64,000 nucleotides of DNA from Helianthus annuus (lineage: Eukaryota; Streptophyta; Magnoliopsida; Asterales; Asteraceae): contig NC_035438.2 of the NCBI RefSeq assembly GCF_002127325.2, positions 147,697,937 through 147,761,936 of the forward strand. Direction: 5' to 3'. Positions 1-11,833 of this stretch are shown here, piece by piece (positions within the stretch are counted from its first letter, which is position 1; the number at the start of each line of letters is the position of its first letter). The translations under genes and the position numbers were made by a program. The notes beneath the pieces were generated by a model. That model saw only the letters and a program-made list of their open reading frames with translations, had not been told where the DNA came from and did not search any database.

Positions 1-702
1 TGAGTGGTCGAGGTAGGGTGGGATGATGCGGTCATGCCTCGGATCTCCGGGGCAAAATCCCATATGTAACGCGCAATGCGTTTGAATTCGGGTGTTACGT
101 AGTATGGAAACAACCCTTGAGATATCGTGAAAGCCTCGAGCGTAACCAACAACATTGGCTCTAATCATGATCGAGTTCTAGAATTTTGTTTCCAACCTTC
201 GAATTTAAATCAGCGAGCAATACTCTTCTCACATGAGATCCTTGAGTTCTTCCCCCGACAACCTCTTCACAGTATCACTTCCTAGCGTTTGTACTTGGAG
301 ATTCCACCAAGTTAAGGTTGCGTTCAGCAGGAGACTCTCTGTGTATCTAATTGTCTACTCAGGAATGCGTTTCCTAGTATGACTAACCGACTTCATTGTC
401 TTTACGTGGCAGACAGAACCTACCGCACCTCTCATATTAACGAGGTCTTGCCGCTTACAGTCCGAAAATTCTTAAAATTAAGGCCTTGTGTGGTCGCATC
501 TTCTGGTGTGGCATTGCTACTCATTCCCGATCCATCGGGATTTGAATCACTTGAACTACCAGTACCATCACCAGTGTCGTCCCGATTAACCTCATGTTGT
601 GCATTTCTGCACCCTCGTGTTGTTCCATAAGAACTTTCGTTTGACTGTGAGATGTTGATTAGTTAACCCCTTTTTGGGTGTAGACCTTCCTCCTTGCGCC
701 AT
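1..702 (-). pseudogene. Degenerate Ty3/gypsy gag (element A)
   Basis: On the minus strand an ATG at 702 opens a gag-like reading frame beginning MAQGGRSTPKKG. Further on are typical gypsy capsid landmarks: LLNATLTWWNLQVQ (the conserved TWW block), a GEELKDLM segment, EYCSLI, LETKF and a GYARGFHDISRVVS stretch, matching the usual order of the retrotransposon gag domain (PF03732-like). Several stops and frame changes break it, so it cannot make a full protein. Gag would form the virus-like particle that packages element RNA. The gene is cut by the window edge before any zinc knuckle. Assignment to A rests on position, 1.8 kb downstream of A's primer site in the same orientation. Confidence 0.7.
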
Positions 703-2537
703 GATCTTTTTAAGATACAACATTAAAAGAATCTAGACATATATGTTGGATAAATATAGTCTATCATGTGCCCGATAATGAAGAAGGAAATCGGTCATAG
801 AATCCTCAAGATCGTATTGTTCAAACATGTTTGAATAGATGATAATGTGGATAACCGCAACCAAAATGCGTAGTGCCTCTTGCGTGTATTGGTCAAAGGT
901 CTAAGTGGAAGAAGAAATAATTTGTTGAGGAGGGGAAACCAACCAGTGGCCTCCGTCCATATAGTATGCATTCCATACTCCATAGGCTTTGATCATCTGA
1001 AGTAGAGAAATTCCTTTGTCGTACTTGTTCGTGTGACGAATATGGTAATAGTGCTTGAGCTTCACGAGCTCCAACGAGATCATTAAAATCTCCATAGATG
1101 TCGAATAGAATGTATTGAGGGAGTTGTAGCATGGCTCATGCCATACTATCCCTTTGGATAAGACAAATGTCAATATGAAGGAATTTATTATATCCATTTC
1201 CAATAAATAAGATAAGGTGTCGTAGACACCAAAGAACCAACTCATGTACAAGAATTCTAGAATGTTGAGGAAAGATCCTCCATGAGTGGTTAACGAGTTT
1301 TATTTGTTTAGATGACTAGTCTCGAACAACTCGTGTTGTAGATTGAATATTAGGTGTGAACAATACGTATCGTCTTCCTGTATTCTATTGTAGGGTGTTA
1401 TAGTAACCATCTCGGTTTGTGGTCTACTGGATAGAAATTTGAACAACTTAGGAATTTTGAATGGATAGTGATCACTAGCTTCGCCCGCAGAGTCCCCCAG
1501 GATTCCCATGCACTACAAGTTGTTATTACGTGGGCCCCCGTAATAATAAATTGCCTTGCATGGTCACCCTAGCATTCTCTCGTTCAAAGCAGACGCTCAG
1601 TCAGAGAGAGGACACTATTGTCTATGTTTAACACAGAAGGGAACTTCATGATAGTTCATGTGTTAACGTCCGTTGTCATTACTCGCGGAATGGCACGGCG
1701 TTAGATGAAATAAAAATAGAGAGAATTTGTAAGGAGAACAACTGGAGAGGCACCTTTAAGATGAGTACTTCATCTTTATGTCTGGACAAGAGTGTCGTCA
1801 ATTATGATTTGTATGAGCCACAGGGACCTCATCCCACTAATGGAGTTGCTGTCCAAGGCTGCCACCTCCGCCTCATCGTCACTACTGAAGTCAGGCATCT
1901 CAGCATCCACGAGAAAGCAACCATCTTCCACGGGATCAATACTTTATGGTCTCACTTAGGAAGCACGTTCGTCATAAGCTCCGCAATAGACATCGGGTCG
2001 ATATTCTCATGGAAGATGTATTATATAAAATATGTCATGTTTGAAAATAGAGTATCATATCTTGTGTAAAAGATGTCGTGTCTTAACCATGTTATGTGTG
2101 TCAAGGATGACAATGGAATTCGAAGTCGAAGGCATTTTGTTCTTGCCAGATATTCCGTATAACACATATATGAATAACCTATATATATAATCATGTAAAA
2201 TCCTATCAAACAAGGATTTCTATCTTGTATAAGCTGAACTTGTAAACAGTTTATAATGTGTAAAATGATAATGTAATGTAATGTGTTGTAGGCACATAGT
2301 CTGTTAATGTAATGTGTCTATTTCTCATAGACTTCACCCATGGAAATGTCCTCGCTTGATTTATGTGAAATGAATTTTTGTTGTAGTGGACCATGAAAAA
2401 TGTTTATGCAATGAAAGCCTTTTGACCTGTCCAATTTTATTTATAATCTGTTCAACATGAACAAGAGGTTTTCGTGAGAGGTCCCTAGTGATTGTAGACT
2501 TAGACTCGAGAAAGAATCCTGGTTCACTACAATCGAT
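703..2537 (-). other. Leader of element A with an unrecognised decayed reading frame
   Basis: This stretch lies between the primer-binding site and gag of element A. On the minus strand, pieces at 1300-1509, 901-1251 and 893-1132 read as one protein-like segment across frame changes (for example HYPFKIPKLFKFLSS, then WFFGVYDTLSYLLEMDI, then MDGGHWLV). I do not recognise the product. Gypsies B and D in this window also carry extra ORFs before gag, so this may be a decayed counterpart, but it could equally be captured host sequence. A short inverted repeat lies at 1523-1546. The rest shows nothing I can name. Confidence 0.35.
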
Positions 2538-2549
2538 GCTCTGATACCA
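2538..2549 (-). other. Primer-binding site of element A (initiator tRNA-Met)
   Basis: Read on the minus strand the sequence is TGGTATCAGAGC, complementary to the 3' end of plant initiator tRNA-Met. It lies three bases inside the LTR boundary at 2553, and so fixes A's orientation as minus and 2553-6516 as its 5' LTR. Confidence 0.9.
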
Positions 2550-3679
2550 ATTTGTCACACCCGCTCATAGCGGAAGCGCAAGGTGTGATCTGATCGGTTC
2601 TCATTGCATAACAATATAAGTGAACATACTAAATGAATAAAAACAAGCTCCAATGCCATTGTCATAATCATTTCAAAAGAACGCAACATAAGTTAAATGT
2701 ATTGGTTGCAAACCATCAAATGAAAATAAGTTGTCATTGTTTTATACATCAAAATGTAAGTCTTAAAATGTCAAGGCTTTGACCACCATATCACCGCAAA
2801 GAGGCGGTATATAACGGGCAAGCCCTTCAAATGGTGGCATGGAGTCTTGATACTTGCTTTCCTTGACTAGTCCACATGGTCCACTAATTTCCTGAAATAC
2901 ATGTTAAGTTTGAAAACATCAACAAAAGTTGGCGAGTCCATGCAGTTTAGTTGTATGAGATGTATCTGTAAAATGTGAATTGTATAAAATGTATATGTAA
3001 AATGTTAGTTGTATAAAATGTATCCATAAAATGTGAGTTGTATAAAATGTATCCATAAAATGTGAGTTGTATAAGATGTATCTGTATGTAATGATGTAGT
3101 ATGTAAAGCGTCAATGAAATCGTTGATCATTAATGTTTCGCGAGGACATTAATATGTGTGACGAATTAGGAAGCAATCCAAACCTAGACGATTTTGTGTC
3201 GACTACTATCGACTGGGACACAAACGCACTCTTCTGTATGGGTCCACGACCAAGAGTGGGGCTCGCCAAAACCCATTAGATCTAACCCTCTGTACCTAGG
3301 TCCAAACTGGATTAATGGTGCTTAGATGTATGACCCTAATCGCACATGATCTAAGGTGTTTCATTCCATGACTTATCATACTATAAACATGTATTTTCCC
3401 CGATAGTTGTAAAGTTGTAAAACATTTAAAATGAATAGGGGACATGAACTCACAGAATTGCCTCCGTGAATGGTAAGTAACTGTGATCTGACGTACGGTC
3501 GTCCTGAATAGTGTCACGACCTACAAACGTTCTGTATTTGTTAGACACTTCGGTCTTTGTAAATGACTTGAGTACAAGTCTTGTGTCTTAAATATGTGTA
3601 AGACTTGTATGTCTTTATTGTTCGTTGAACTATGTATTAGATGAATGAATTGTTAAACTGTTATATATATATATTTCAC

Positions 3680-3681
<2 letters not shown>

Positions 3682-3718
<37 letters not shown>
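3682..3718. repeat. (AT)n microsatellite
   Basis: This is an uninterrupted AT dinucleotide run, with a shorter AT run just upstream at 3662-3674, inside the LTR of element A. Reading frames on both strands across it are low-complexity artefacts. Confidence 0.95.
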
Positions 3719-3721
<3 letters not shown>

Positions 3722-3804
3722 ATCTCGTATCTTGTGAGTTGTATCATCGGGTCTTGTCTTCTTGATTTCGTGTCTTTGTATAATTGTAATTTTTATCAAA
3801 TATA

Positions 3805-4160
3805 TGTCATTGGGCTTAGCCCAAGATTTCATGTGATTGGGCCCAAATAGTGTTGGGCCTAAATAGTGTTGGGCCTCAATAGTGTTGGGCCTAAATGTTA
3901 TTGGGCTTAATGTTATTGGGCCTTGGCCCATATGTTTGGTATTGGGCTTAGCCCATAAGTTTTGGTATTGGGCTTAGCCCATATATTTATGTTGAGCCCA
4001 TTTAGGATGATAAGCCCATTTGTAAAATAGCCCATTTGTTATAAATAAGCCCATTTGTAAAAAAATAGCCCATTTGTTATAAAATAAGCCCATTTGTTAA
4101 AAATAAGCCCATTCGTAAAATAGCCCATTTGTTATAAAATAAGCCCATTTGTTAAAAATA
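3805..4160. repeat. TGGGCY / RGCCCA motif array in LTR A
   Basis: Roughly twenty copies of TGGGCT, TGGGCC or their complements lie in about 350 bp, several as the inverted pair TGGGCTTAGCCCA (for example 3811-3823). The left half consists of repeats of about 18 bp carrying GTTGGGCCTAAATA; the right half alternates AAGCCCATTTGT and TAGCCCATTTGT. TGGGCY matches the plant 'site II' element bound by TCP transcription factors in many promoters. That this array works as an enhancer is inference. Confidence 0.7.
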
Positions 4161-6516
4161 TATTCTTTCATTTTTATAAAAATTACTAAGTATAGGCTTT
4201 TTAGTTAAAAGAATACACAATAGTTTTTATAAGTTTCAAAACATCCGGATATTGTCGTCGGTGATTTTTTTATGTATTCGCGTCGAAAGATCGTCTAAAC
4301 GTCGTAGTAACTCCTCGGAATGGCGATATGTTCATAGATTCGCCCGTCGTCCGTTTTGACCATAAGTTGTGTTCGAAAGCTCGGAATGTCCATAAGTGTG
4401 TTTTAAGGCGTATTTAAGTGTAGTCTTGTAAGACTTTAGTCTAAATGTACATTGTATTCATTTGTACCATTGTATTCAAGTTCCTAGTTATCATAAATAT
4501 AACTAATACAAACAAATAACACATAGCACATAAGTTGTTAAGTTAACTAAATATATATTTTCTCAAAAATATATATTTATATCAAACTTTGCTTTTATAA
4601 AAACTATTCTTTAAAATCTTTTAATCTAATAAAGATTTTGTCAAAAATAATAGTTTTTATAACTTATGATTTTTTTTTAAGAAAACTTGCCACATTTTAT
4701 TAGAAATATGGACTTTGCCATGTTTAATAAAAACATATCTTTTTCTTATAAAATCACCACTAATCTTCTCATATTTTTCTTAATAAAAACATATGAGATT
4801 TATATCAAAATCTTAACAAGATGAAATCAATAACATGTAGGGTTTTGGTATGATCATAACATAAGTTAACTAGTTCAAAATCCATGATTTACTTCTAGTT
4901 TTAACAAACCTTTTTATAAAAACCCATCTTGTATGTTTCTTTTTATAACTTTGTAAAAGTATTATTTTTAGTTAAAAACCTTACATACTTTAACAAAATC
5001 AAAGATTATGATCATCCATCTAAACATTTATGTTTAACAAAACCCTTAAACATCTTCATGTACACTTGTTAGATTATGTTTTTAAACATGATCTAACAAG
5101 TTATTTGTATGCTAATCATCAAAACTAGATCAAATATGCAAGTAATCATCAATAAATCACAACATAAACACCCTTTTATATCATGATTATTATTTTGCTT
5201 CTTTGTATTTTCATATTATTTTGTATGATTGTTTTAGTTATAACTTGTTCTTTAAACAATAAATACATAAATAAGTATGAAAAAGAGATTGTTGAAGCTT
5301 ACTTCTAGCACTAATGGCTAGGGATGATCTTGATGATGATTAAGAAAAATAAAATATGATGATCTTGATGCTTGTGAGCTCATAGATGGATGAGAAATCT
5401 TGCTACTTGTGTATGCCTTAGATCTTCTAAAGTTCCATGAAAATGCATCTTGGTCATCAAGAAAGTGGCTTGAAAATGAAGATGGGGGAGGGGTGTTCTT
5501 GACCGAAAATGGGGTAATGGATGAGAGCTTTTGTGTTGTGAAAATGGAAGGTGATAAAGTGTGGTGAAATGGTTAGAAATGAAGGTAAACTAGTTGTTAT
5601 GAATGATCATGCTTTCACCACTTGAAGTTACCACTTGCCCACTTGCAAGACTTAGTAAATATCTAGGATATTTGTGGTAACAAGTTGAAAGAAAAGTGGG
5701 TCCCACATAAGAGGTTGTAACCGTGAATGGGGGGGGGGGTCCCCTTTGTTTTTGCTTCTTGTTTTACTTAGTAAAAGTGTTAGAATTCTTAGATAATTGT
5801 TTTAGGAAGCTTGTTTGTGTAAGTGTTTAAGTGTTTAAAGGGTGTTAAATGATCATTACTAGACCATAATGATCCAATTAACACTAGATGACCATAAAAA
5901 AAAAAGATTTGATATTGTTCGGATATTCGTTTCGAATTGTTTCGGTTAGATGTTATTTGAACGCTAAGTTGTGTAACTTGTGTGAATTGATGTAGTTATT
6001 GATTCGGATGATACCCGAATGTATCCTCACATGAATTCTATGTTAAATAGCAATTTTACCTGTCGTAAAATTGTTAGAAAGCTGATTTCTGCAGAATTTC
6101 TGTGGAAAAGTGTTGAAATCGTCGCTTTTAGTGCTTTTCAGGCAATTTTTAGTGTTATCGGACTTCAGAAAAGTTTTAAATCAAACCCTTGCATTCCTAG
6201 TTAGGGTTTAATATATATTAGATGTTGGACTTTCGTCTGAGTCCTAAAGATGTCGTTTAGATGATTTCTGCAGATCCTGTGTTTTCGTCAGAAAACTAGT
6301 TTACTAGATGTTTTTCTAGTAGTTTCGATGCATCGTTTAAACTGTTTCAAATGTACTTAATAAAAATGGATCATATGCATCCTAAGTAAGTATTCCTTGA
6401 GTATTCTAAGTGTATGCCACGAAATAAGCAGTTCGGATGTTCAAAAAGAATAAAGATGTAGCTAAAAATGAGTATTTTAAGTGTAAGAAAGTTACCGAAA
6501 AGTGGCAGTTGTCACA

Positions 6517-6661
6517 TCTCACTGTACTCACTGTACTGTCGTTCTAAGGCTTTTGCAACCGCATCATTCACAATTGCTTTTAACTCAGCACCAGTTACTA
6601 AGAATTTTGCATCATCACGGTTTCCTACCGGATGGCTATTGACTTCCTCTGATCCAGCCAT
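6517..6661 (-). pseudogene. Gag N-terminus of element D, cut by element A
   Basis: The minus-strand ATG at 6661 starts a frame beginning MAGSEEVNSHPVGN and continuing through a helical segment ELKAIVNDAVAKALERQY, the usual N-terminus of Tekay-type gypsy Gag. It is open for 48 codons and ends exactly where the LTR of element A begins (6516/6517), so it is broken by insertion rather than decay. The remaining gag and pol of D lie beyond A, outside the window. Confidence 0.65.
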
Positions 6662-7442
6662 GTAGCTTCAATTGCTATATATAAATGATGGTCAAGGTTT
6701 TAACTCAAAGGCTCTTCATAGTATTTTATGTTTTATTAACCAAGGTTTTAAATTGCCATTTTAGGTTAATTCGTTTAAAACATTAGGATTTTAACATTAT
6801 CCTATGATACTTTATTATTGGCACATAAGGCCTAGTCACAAGGATAGTTAAAATAAATACTTAAGATTTTATAGTATCTAGGTGTGTTAGGTTGAATCAT
6901 AGTTCATTTCCATTTAATAACAGGGAGTCATAAGCTACCACTATCCTTAGTCACGAAGGACATTTAATTATTGCCCACAGGCACTTCACTTCAAAGAAGT
7001 GGTTAAATAATTAAGGGAATTTAAAATTAACCCTTTATGAGAGATGGCCTGTGTGACTTTACTGGTTCACAGTTTACCAAAATCATTAACATACTAACAG
7101 ATGTTAATAATTGGAATCTATTGTGTGGGTTGTACCATCTTGGCCAGGTTTGCAATAACACAAAGGCTAGGTTTTACCTCCAAGATTCTCTAATAATCAA
7201 CGCAGAACAGTCCTAAATTGAGATGTTAATTTATGGATCTTAATCTAATTATGGAACTACCATCTTGGCCTTGTTTTGTAACCAAAAGGCTAGGTCTTGG
7301 TTCTCTTTAGATTTTACCAAATTTAATATAATGGTAGATCTTTTTAAATTTTCATTAATTTTTCATATTTCATGCAGATAATTAATCAAAATGAAAACTT
7401 AATTAAACCATCCCATAAATTGTCTTAAACAAGTACAACATT
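6662..7442 (-). other. Non-coding spacer of element D between extra ORF and gag
   Basis: This is about 780 bp of AT-rich sequence lying 3' of the proline-rich ORF and 5' of gag in element D. A motif reading ACCATCTTGGCC recurs near 7135 and 7260, each followed by a segment ending AAAGGCTAGGT, so there is a loose internal duplication with a period of about 120 bp. I see no ORF worth calling. Confidence 0.5.
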
Positions 7443-7607
7443 TGCCCAAACGGGACTTCTACAAAAACAAATGCCCACACAGGGGCGAATTCAAGAACAA
7501 ACCCACGCAGGGGCTAACTAACCAAACATGCTCACGCAGGAGCAGAGTACAAAATAACAAGCTCACGCAGGAGCTGAACACTAAAGCAAAAAGTCCACGC
7601 AGGGACT
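7443..7607 (-). repeat. Series of short hairpins with a common loop
   Basis: Six short inverted repeats occur about 30 bp apart, four of them with an identical ACGCA loop (plus-strand reading): GCCC-ACACAG-GGGC at 7473-7486, CCC-ACGCAG-GGG at 7502-7513, GCTC-ACGCAG-GAGC at 7530-7543, AGCTC-ACGCAG-GAGCT at 7560-7575 and AGTCC-ACGCAG-GGACT at 7592-7607, plus a decayed copy near 7443-7456. Stem letters change on both sides together while the loop stays the same, as expected for RNA or DNA hairpins kept by selection. The series sits immediately 3' of the extra ORF of element D. Confidence 0.75.
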
Positions 7608-7640
7608 GAATTACAACTAACTAAAAAATAACAAGGATCT

Positions 7641-8876
7641 TCAATAGTCCCTCCTTTTGGACTTTCCCTTGATCAGATCTGATAGTCCTTTGAAGAATCC
7701 TCTGTTGTGTCTGCGCTCAGTCTGAATTTCCCGTTCACAACGGTCTAGTCTCTTAAGGACTTCTTGCTGGCGTTCTGAAGGAATTATCTGTGGCTGTGGC
7801 GGCTGGTACACCGGTGGAGGAGGTGGCGGATGCTGGTACCCAAAAGTCGGGTAGCCAGTAGTCCATAGGCCACCATAAGGCCCCTCTGGGTGACTAGCGT
7901 TGTAATCCCATGCTTCCTGATATGGATCCACACTAGCGTAGTTGTAGTTGTAGTGGGTATGCGCCGGTTGCTCAAAAGGATTATACGCCGCTGAACCGGC
8001 TTAAGCAGGGATTGGGTTATCGAAACCCAACGGTGGTGCCACAGGTACTGAGTTGATTTCTGGAATGGGGCTTGGTGGACCCCCCAATGGTGGGTCTTCT
8101 TCTTCCTACTGAAGTGGCGGATAATGGCTGCCACTTGATGGTTGGGGTGTGCTGATACGGACACCCCCTCGCACGGACATCCATGCGTTCGACCTCCTCC
8201 GCCTCGGTGGCTCCGGAGGCGGTTGCTGCTCTACTGGCGGTGGCGGTGGTGGCGTGACTGCCCTGAATCGTGAACCCTCGGATGGATCCTCTTGAGGTTG
8301 CTGCTGCTGATGCTGCTGGTGGGACGACGAGTGCTCGGACGGGGTGAAATACCAGTCAATGTTTCGGAACCTCTCCTCGTAGCTGTCTGGGCCGCGATAA
8401 GGCGATCCGTGGAAAGATGATCCGTCAGATATCTCTATCGGGTGGTTGGGCGTCCCCGTAGCAGGCTCCATAGGGTCAGTATCCTCGTCCATATCGTTAT
8501 CCCCAGAGAAGTGGTCTTCTGGTCCAAGTGGGTTAAAACCCACGGGTTCTGGAAAAACGTTGGCCGGATTGAACCGGCTCTGGAAGGTTGGGGTTGGGTC
8601 ACCAAAGGAGTGGTGAGAGTTGGATCTCTGCAGAGGTATAAAGGCTGGTGGTTGGTCGTTGGGCTCATTCTCCGATTGGGGCCCAAAGGAGTGTTGGTAA
8701 GAAGGTGAAGAGCTGAGGGAAACTGACCGTCTCCCGGGTTCAACATAGAGCCTCCATGGCTCTTGCGGGTTGGTGCTCATAGTAATGGATGGGGTTCGCC
8801 GGTGCGAAGGCCCGACTTCGTGATCATGACCCGTGACGGGTCGCTTGCCTCGACCACGGAGAAATCTTGGTGGCAT
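7641..8876 (-). pseudogene. Proline-rich extra ORF upstream of gag (element D)
   Basis: The minus-strand ATG at 8876 opens MPPRFLRGRGKRP, a basic N-terminus. It is followed by a Ser/Pro/Gln-rich, probably disordered body with an acidic stretch (DNDMDEDTDPME), a His/Gln run, poly-proline tracts (TPPPPPPVEQQPPPEPP) and an RRRR cluster. The frame runs to 7641, ending in a charged, helical-looking tail (KRLDRCEREIQ). It is about 412 codons with two in-frame stops, TAG at 8106-8108 and TAA at 8001-8003, and no frameshift. It lies between the primer site and gag. I know of no function; it is not gag, protease or polymerase. The reading frame extends upstream of the ATG, but the ATG just after the primer site is the natural start. 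Confidence 0.6.
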
Positions 8877-9048
8877 GATGACCTGCATACAATATTTAGA
8901 TAACAACAACAATATAATTATAAAAGACTCAAAATAAAACAAAACAGAGTTTGTCCTATGTTCGATGTCTAGACTCGGAACTCGAAGAATGTGCAATTTG
9001 TGCACTGAGATTAAACACAAAAGGCTGGTGTTTAATTCACTCAGTGTT

Positions 9049-9061
9049 GGCTCTGATACCA
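9049..9061 (-). other. Primer-binding site of element D (initiator tRNA-Met)
   Basis: The minus-strand sequence TGGTATCAGAGCC lies three bases inside the LTR start at 9065 and complements the 3' end of initiator tRNA-Met. It sets D's orientation as minus. Confidence 0.9.
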
Positions 9062-11647
9062 ACCTGTCACACCCCGAATTTCCACGTGTCACCGGTGGGC
9101 CCGGTGGGGGAGTATCGTGACGTAGTTGATATCATCATAGTCAAACAACACAAATTATAATGCACAGCGGAAGCAAAAGAAATAGATTTATTTCAACCAT
9201 CAAATGTAATATTAAAGTATTACAAGTAGTCGAAATAGATCCACAGGCGGATCGGAATAAAAAGGGAAAAGTTGTTCAACAGATAAATGCATCCCAAAGC
9301 TTGCGAGACTCTATGATGCTAAGGAGAGACCAGCCTATTACGTATAGCACCTGCACTTAATCTTTTTGGGGAAAGTACGTCAGTTTACACTGATAAATAC
9401 AATTTAACTGACTCATTTTGAAAAGGTTTTAAAAATTGATTTAAATGCTCAAGGCACAAAACATTTTATAACTTGGGAATAATTAATCAAAGTTAAACTT
9501 GTAAAAGATTTACATGTTTGTTGTGCGTTCAGTCGCCCGAGTCGTGTCGGGTTTAAGGTTAATTGACACACCACTTAGTATAAGTCCGCGGCGGGAAGCC
9601 AACGTTTATACCTTAATAATGGACATAATACCGGGTGTACGCCTACACCCGGGTGTCAAGGTCGTGGCCAAAAATGATGCCAAGGATATCCGGGACATGG
9701 TCAATAAGCTCCCAAAGGCGTAAAAACAAACAAAACCAAGTTTTCAAACGGGTCACATTGATAATACCCAACTACTAATGAGTTGGGGTCAATTGCCCGA
9801 CCAAGCGGTATTTTATATACCGTACCCCCAAGCCCGTATAGGGAAAATAAGTTAAAAGTATTTACCTGAGCAAGTATAACCACAATTTCAAAAATGCACG
9901 TGTCTTTTACTGGGCTCCTATTCTGGAACGAAGGTTATAATAACCTATTAGAATCCTAACGGGTCTTTAATATAGCCTAGGCCTAGACCGGTTAGTTTCG
10001 AATAATAAATATGGGTTAATCGCGAGGAATGCGAAAACCGGGATGGAACGTGATTTGGACCCTACAAGCTTAGATACTTGTATAATATGGGTAAACCAAA
10101 CACATTCTGAATTTAGAGACTAAGATGATACGGTTTGACCCGTTTCGGCTAATATGCGTGAACTAGTCACATAAGCCGATCCGAACGCGAAAGTGCGTAA
10201 CGAGTAACCATATAAATCATATGCAAGTTTCCTGAGATTATATGCACCAAATATGTTGCAATATCAGTAAGGTATGTCCAATTATGCCCCAAACGTTTTT
10301 AAACGCCAATTACGCCTCATAAGGGCATTTTGGAAATTTTACATAGGCTAAAAGGGTAAAAATGGGAAATCTGAGTTTTTTAACTTTAGTCTACTGTTAT
10401 AATATATATTTTTATTAAATATATCAGTAGGTATTAGATCTTTTATGTAAAAACTAGTTTCGACATATACTATGTCGTAAAAATGCCTAAAAAGGCGATT
10501 TGGAGCCATTTCCGGGTTTTAAAAGAAAAGCTGATATTTTTATATTTCTAGAAGGCTCAACATATCATATTTAACATAATAAATCAGTAGAAAAAGGTTT
10601 GAGGTCAAAAGGTTTTGTAAAACTCATTTTATGGCCGAAAGGGCAAAATCGGCATAAGCCGAATTAAGCTTAAAACCTCTAGTTATGCTCATCCTAAAAA
10701 TAAATAAAAATCTTTCAATTTCCCAAAATATTATTATATAACAGTGGGTATAAAGTTTTGATATAAAAATTCGGGTTTAAATAGGTTATGCGTTAACTAC
10801 GCTAATTATTTACTAAGAAAACTTCTAATTACGCTAATGAGCATAGCTCTTATTCTAAACCTCAAACTGATGTCAAATTTTGGGGACAAGTTTATATTTC
10901 AGTAACTAAGTTGTCTACCCTTTTATATTTTCAAAAATCATGATTTTTGGACATTTGGGCATAATGGTCAACATATGGGCATTTAACGGAAACATGCATA
11001 CGAACAAGATATCTAATGAACCACGTTGCATAATCACAGGAGGATATACTAACATGTTATTAGGTCCAAAAGAAGCTCTAAGGCAATCTTAATCTTGACT
11101 AAAACGGGTCAGAACTGAAAGTCAAAGAGAAAGTCAAACTATGCGACTTTCGGTTCCGAACCGGGTCTAAACAGAAAATTGTCGAGTTGAACTTGTTGGA
11201 ACATGTTCTTATACTTATTACCAAGTTATATTAATGTTCAAACAGGTTACATACAACTTAGATTGCTAATTATGCGTTAATTTGAAATTAAGCATTCTGT
11301 TGACTTTTTATGATTAGCTTTGACTCGACAATTGACATGCTTAGAGTGGGAATCTGGAAACACCCTTTTAAGGGTTTGTTACCCACTTAATTACCTTCCT
11401 AAAGGTATCTTTAATTCGTGATTTGACAGAGCACATTATGCTTAATCACGAAGTCAAACCTTAATTACGACGGTTTGACTTTTACTTAATTAGCTAAGCT
11501 AGAAAGGATTAAGGAGGGTTAAGGACACTTACAAGAGTCCTAAGAAGGATTATAGAGCCTAAGAAAATGAGTTGGTGACCAGAGGAGCTCCAGGGAATCT
11601 TTAGCCAAAGTTCCAAGTGAGCAAGTTTCAAGTGAACATACTTAAGT

Positions 11648-11659
11648 CCTTTATATAGT
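11648..11659 (-). promoter_or_regulatory. Probable TATA box of LTR D
   Basis: Read on the minus strand it is ACTATATAAAGG, a strong plant TATA box. It is about 1 kb into the LTR from the U3 end, with the palindrome array 175-405 bp upstream. It would drive transcription of element D. There is no direct evidence of activity. Confidence 0.55.
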
Positions 11660-11833
11660 GAACTAAGATGCATAGGATCTTGCCAAGATAGTCTAGGATA
11701 GTTAGGAGATGTTCCCAAGTGTCCCTAAAGGCCTAAAAACTGCCAAGCAAGCCTATAGAATCGAAATGTTACGTTTTAAGTCGGTTAAATGCATTGAACA
11801 GGCAGCTGTCCAAAACTCACTGCCAGCGACGGT

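Larger units (their letters stand above)
1..6516 (-). mobile_element. Ty3/gypsy element A, right (5') part only
   Basis: This is a minus-strand gypsy retrotransposon whose 5' LTR (2553-6516), primer-binding site (2538-2549), long leader and decayed gag (1-702) are present; the rest lies left of the window. Its right end stops exactly at a canonical LTR terminus (CA at 6516) inside the gag start of element D, so A inserted into D. The right flank is TCTCA; the matching left target duplication is outside the window and cannot be checked. The U3 end, read on the minus strand, begins TGTGACAACTGCCACT, close to the start of element B's LTR, which suggests A and B are related chromoviruses. Confidence 0.75.
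2553..6516 (-). repeat. 5' LTR of gypsy element A (about 3.96 kb)
   Basis: The LTR begins TGTCACACCCGC next to the primer-binding site and ends GGCAGTTGTCACA at the junction with D's gag. The long size and internal layout (a block with CCCCGATAG then GGGGACATGAACTCAC near 3400-3455) match the remnant LTR of element E at 12639-15768, so these are related families. It contains an AT microsatellite, a dense TGGGCY/RGCCCA array and a G10-11 tract near 5731. Only one LTR is in the window, so its age cannot be estimated. No ORF in it looks real. Confidence 0.8.

Noticed and set aside
3641..3931. Overlapping frames with IYIYIYIY runs on both strands
   Set aside because: Artefact of the AT microsatellite and the TGGGCY array.
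6468..6665. 65-codon plus-strand frame
   Set aside because: It is antisense to the gag start of element D and crosses the A/D junction at 6516/6517.
8442..8708. 88-codon plus-strand frame
   Set aside because: Opposite-strand shadow of the proline-rich ORF of element D.
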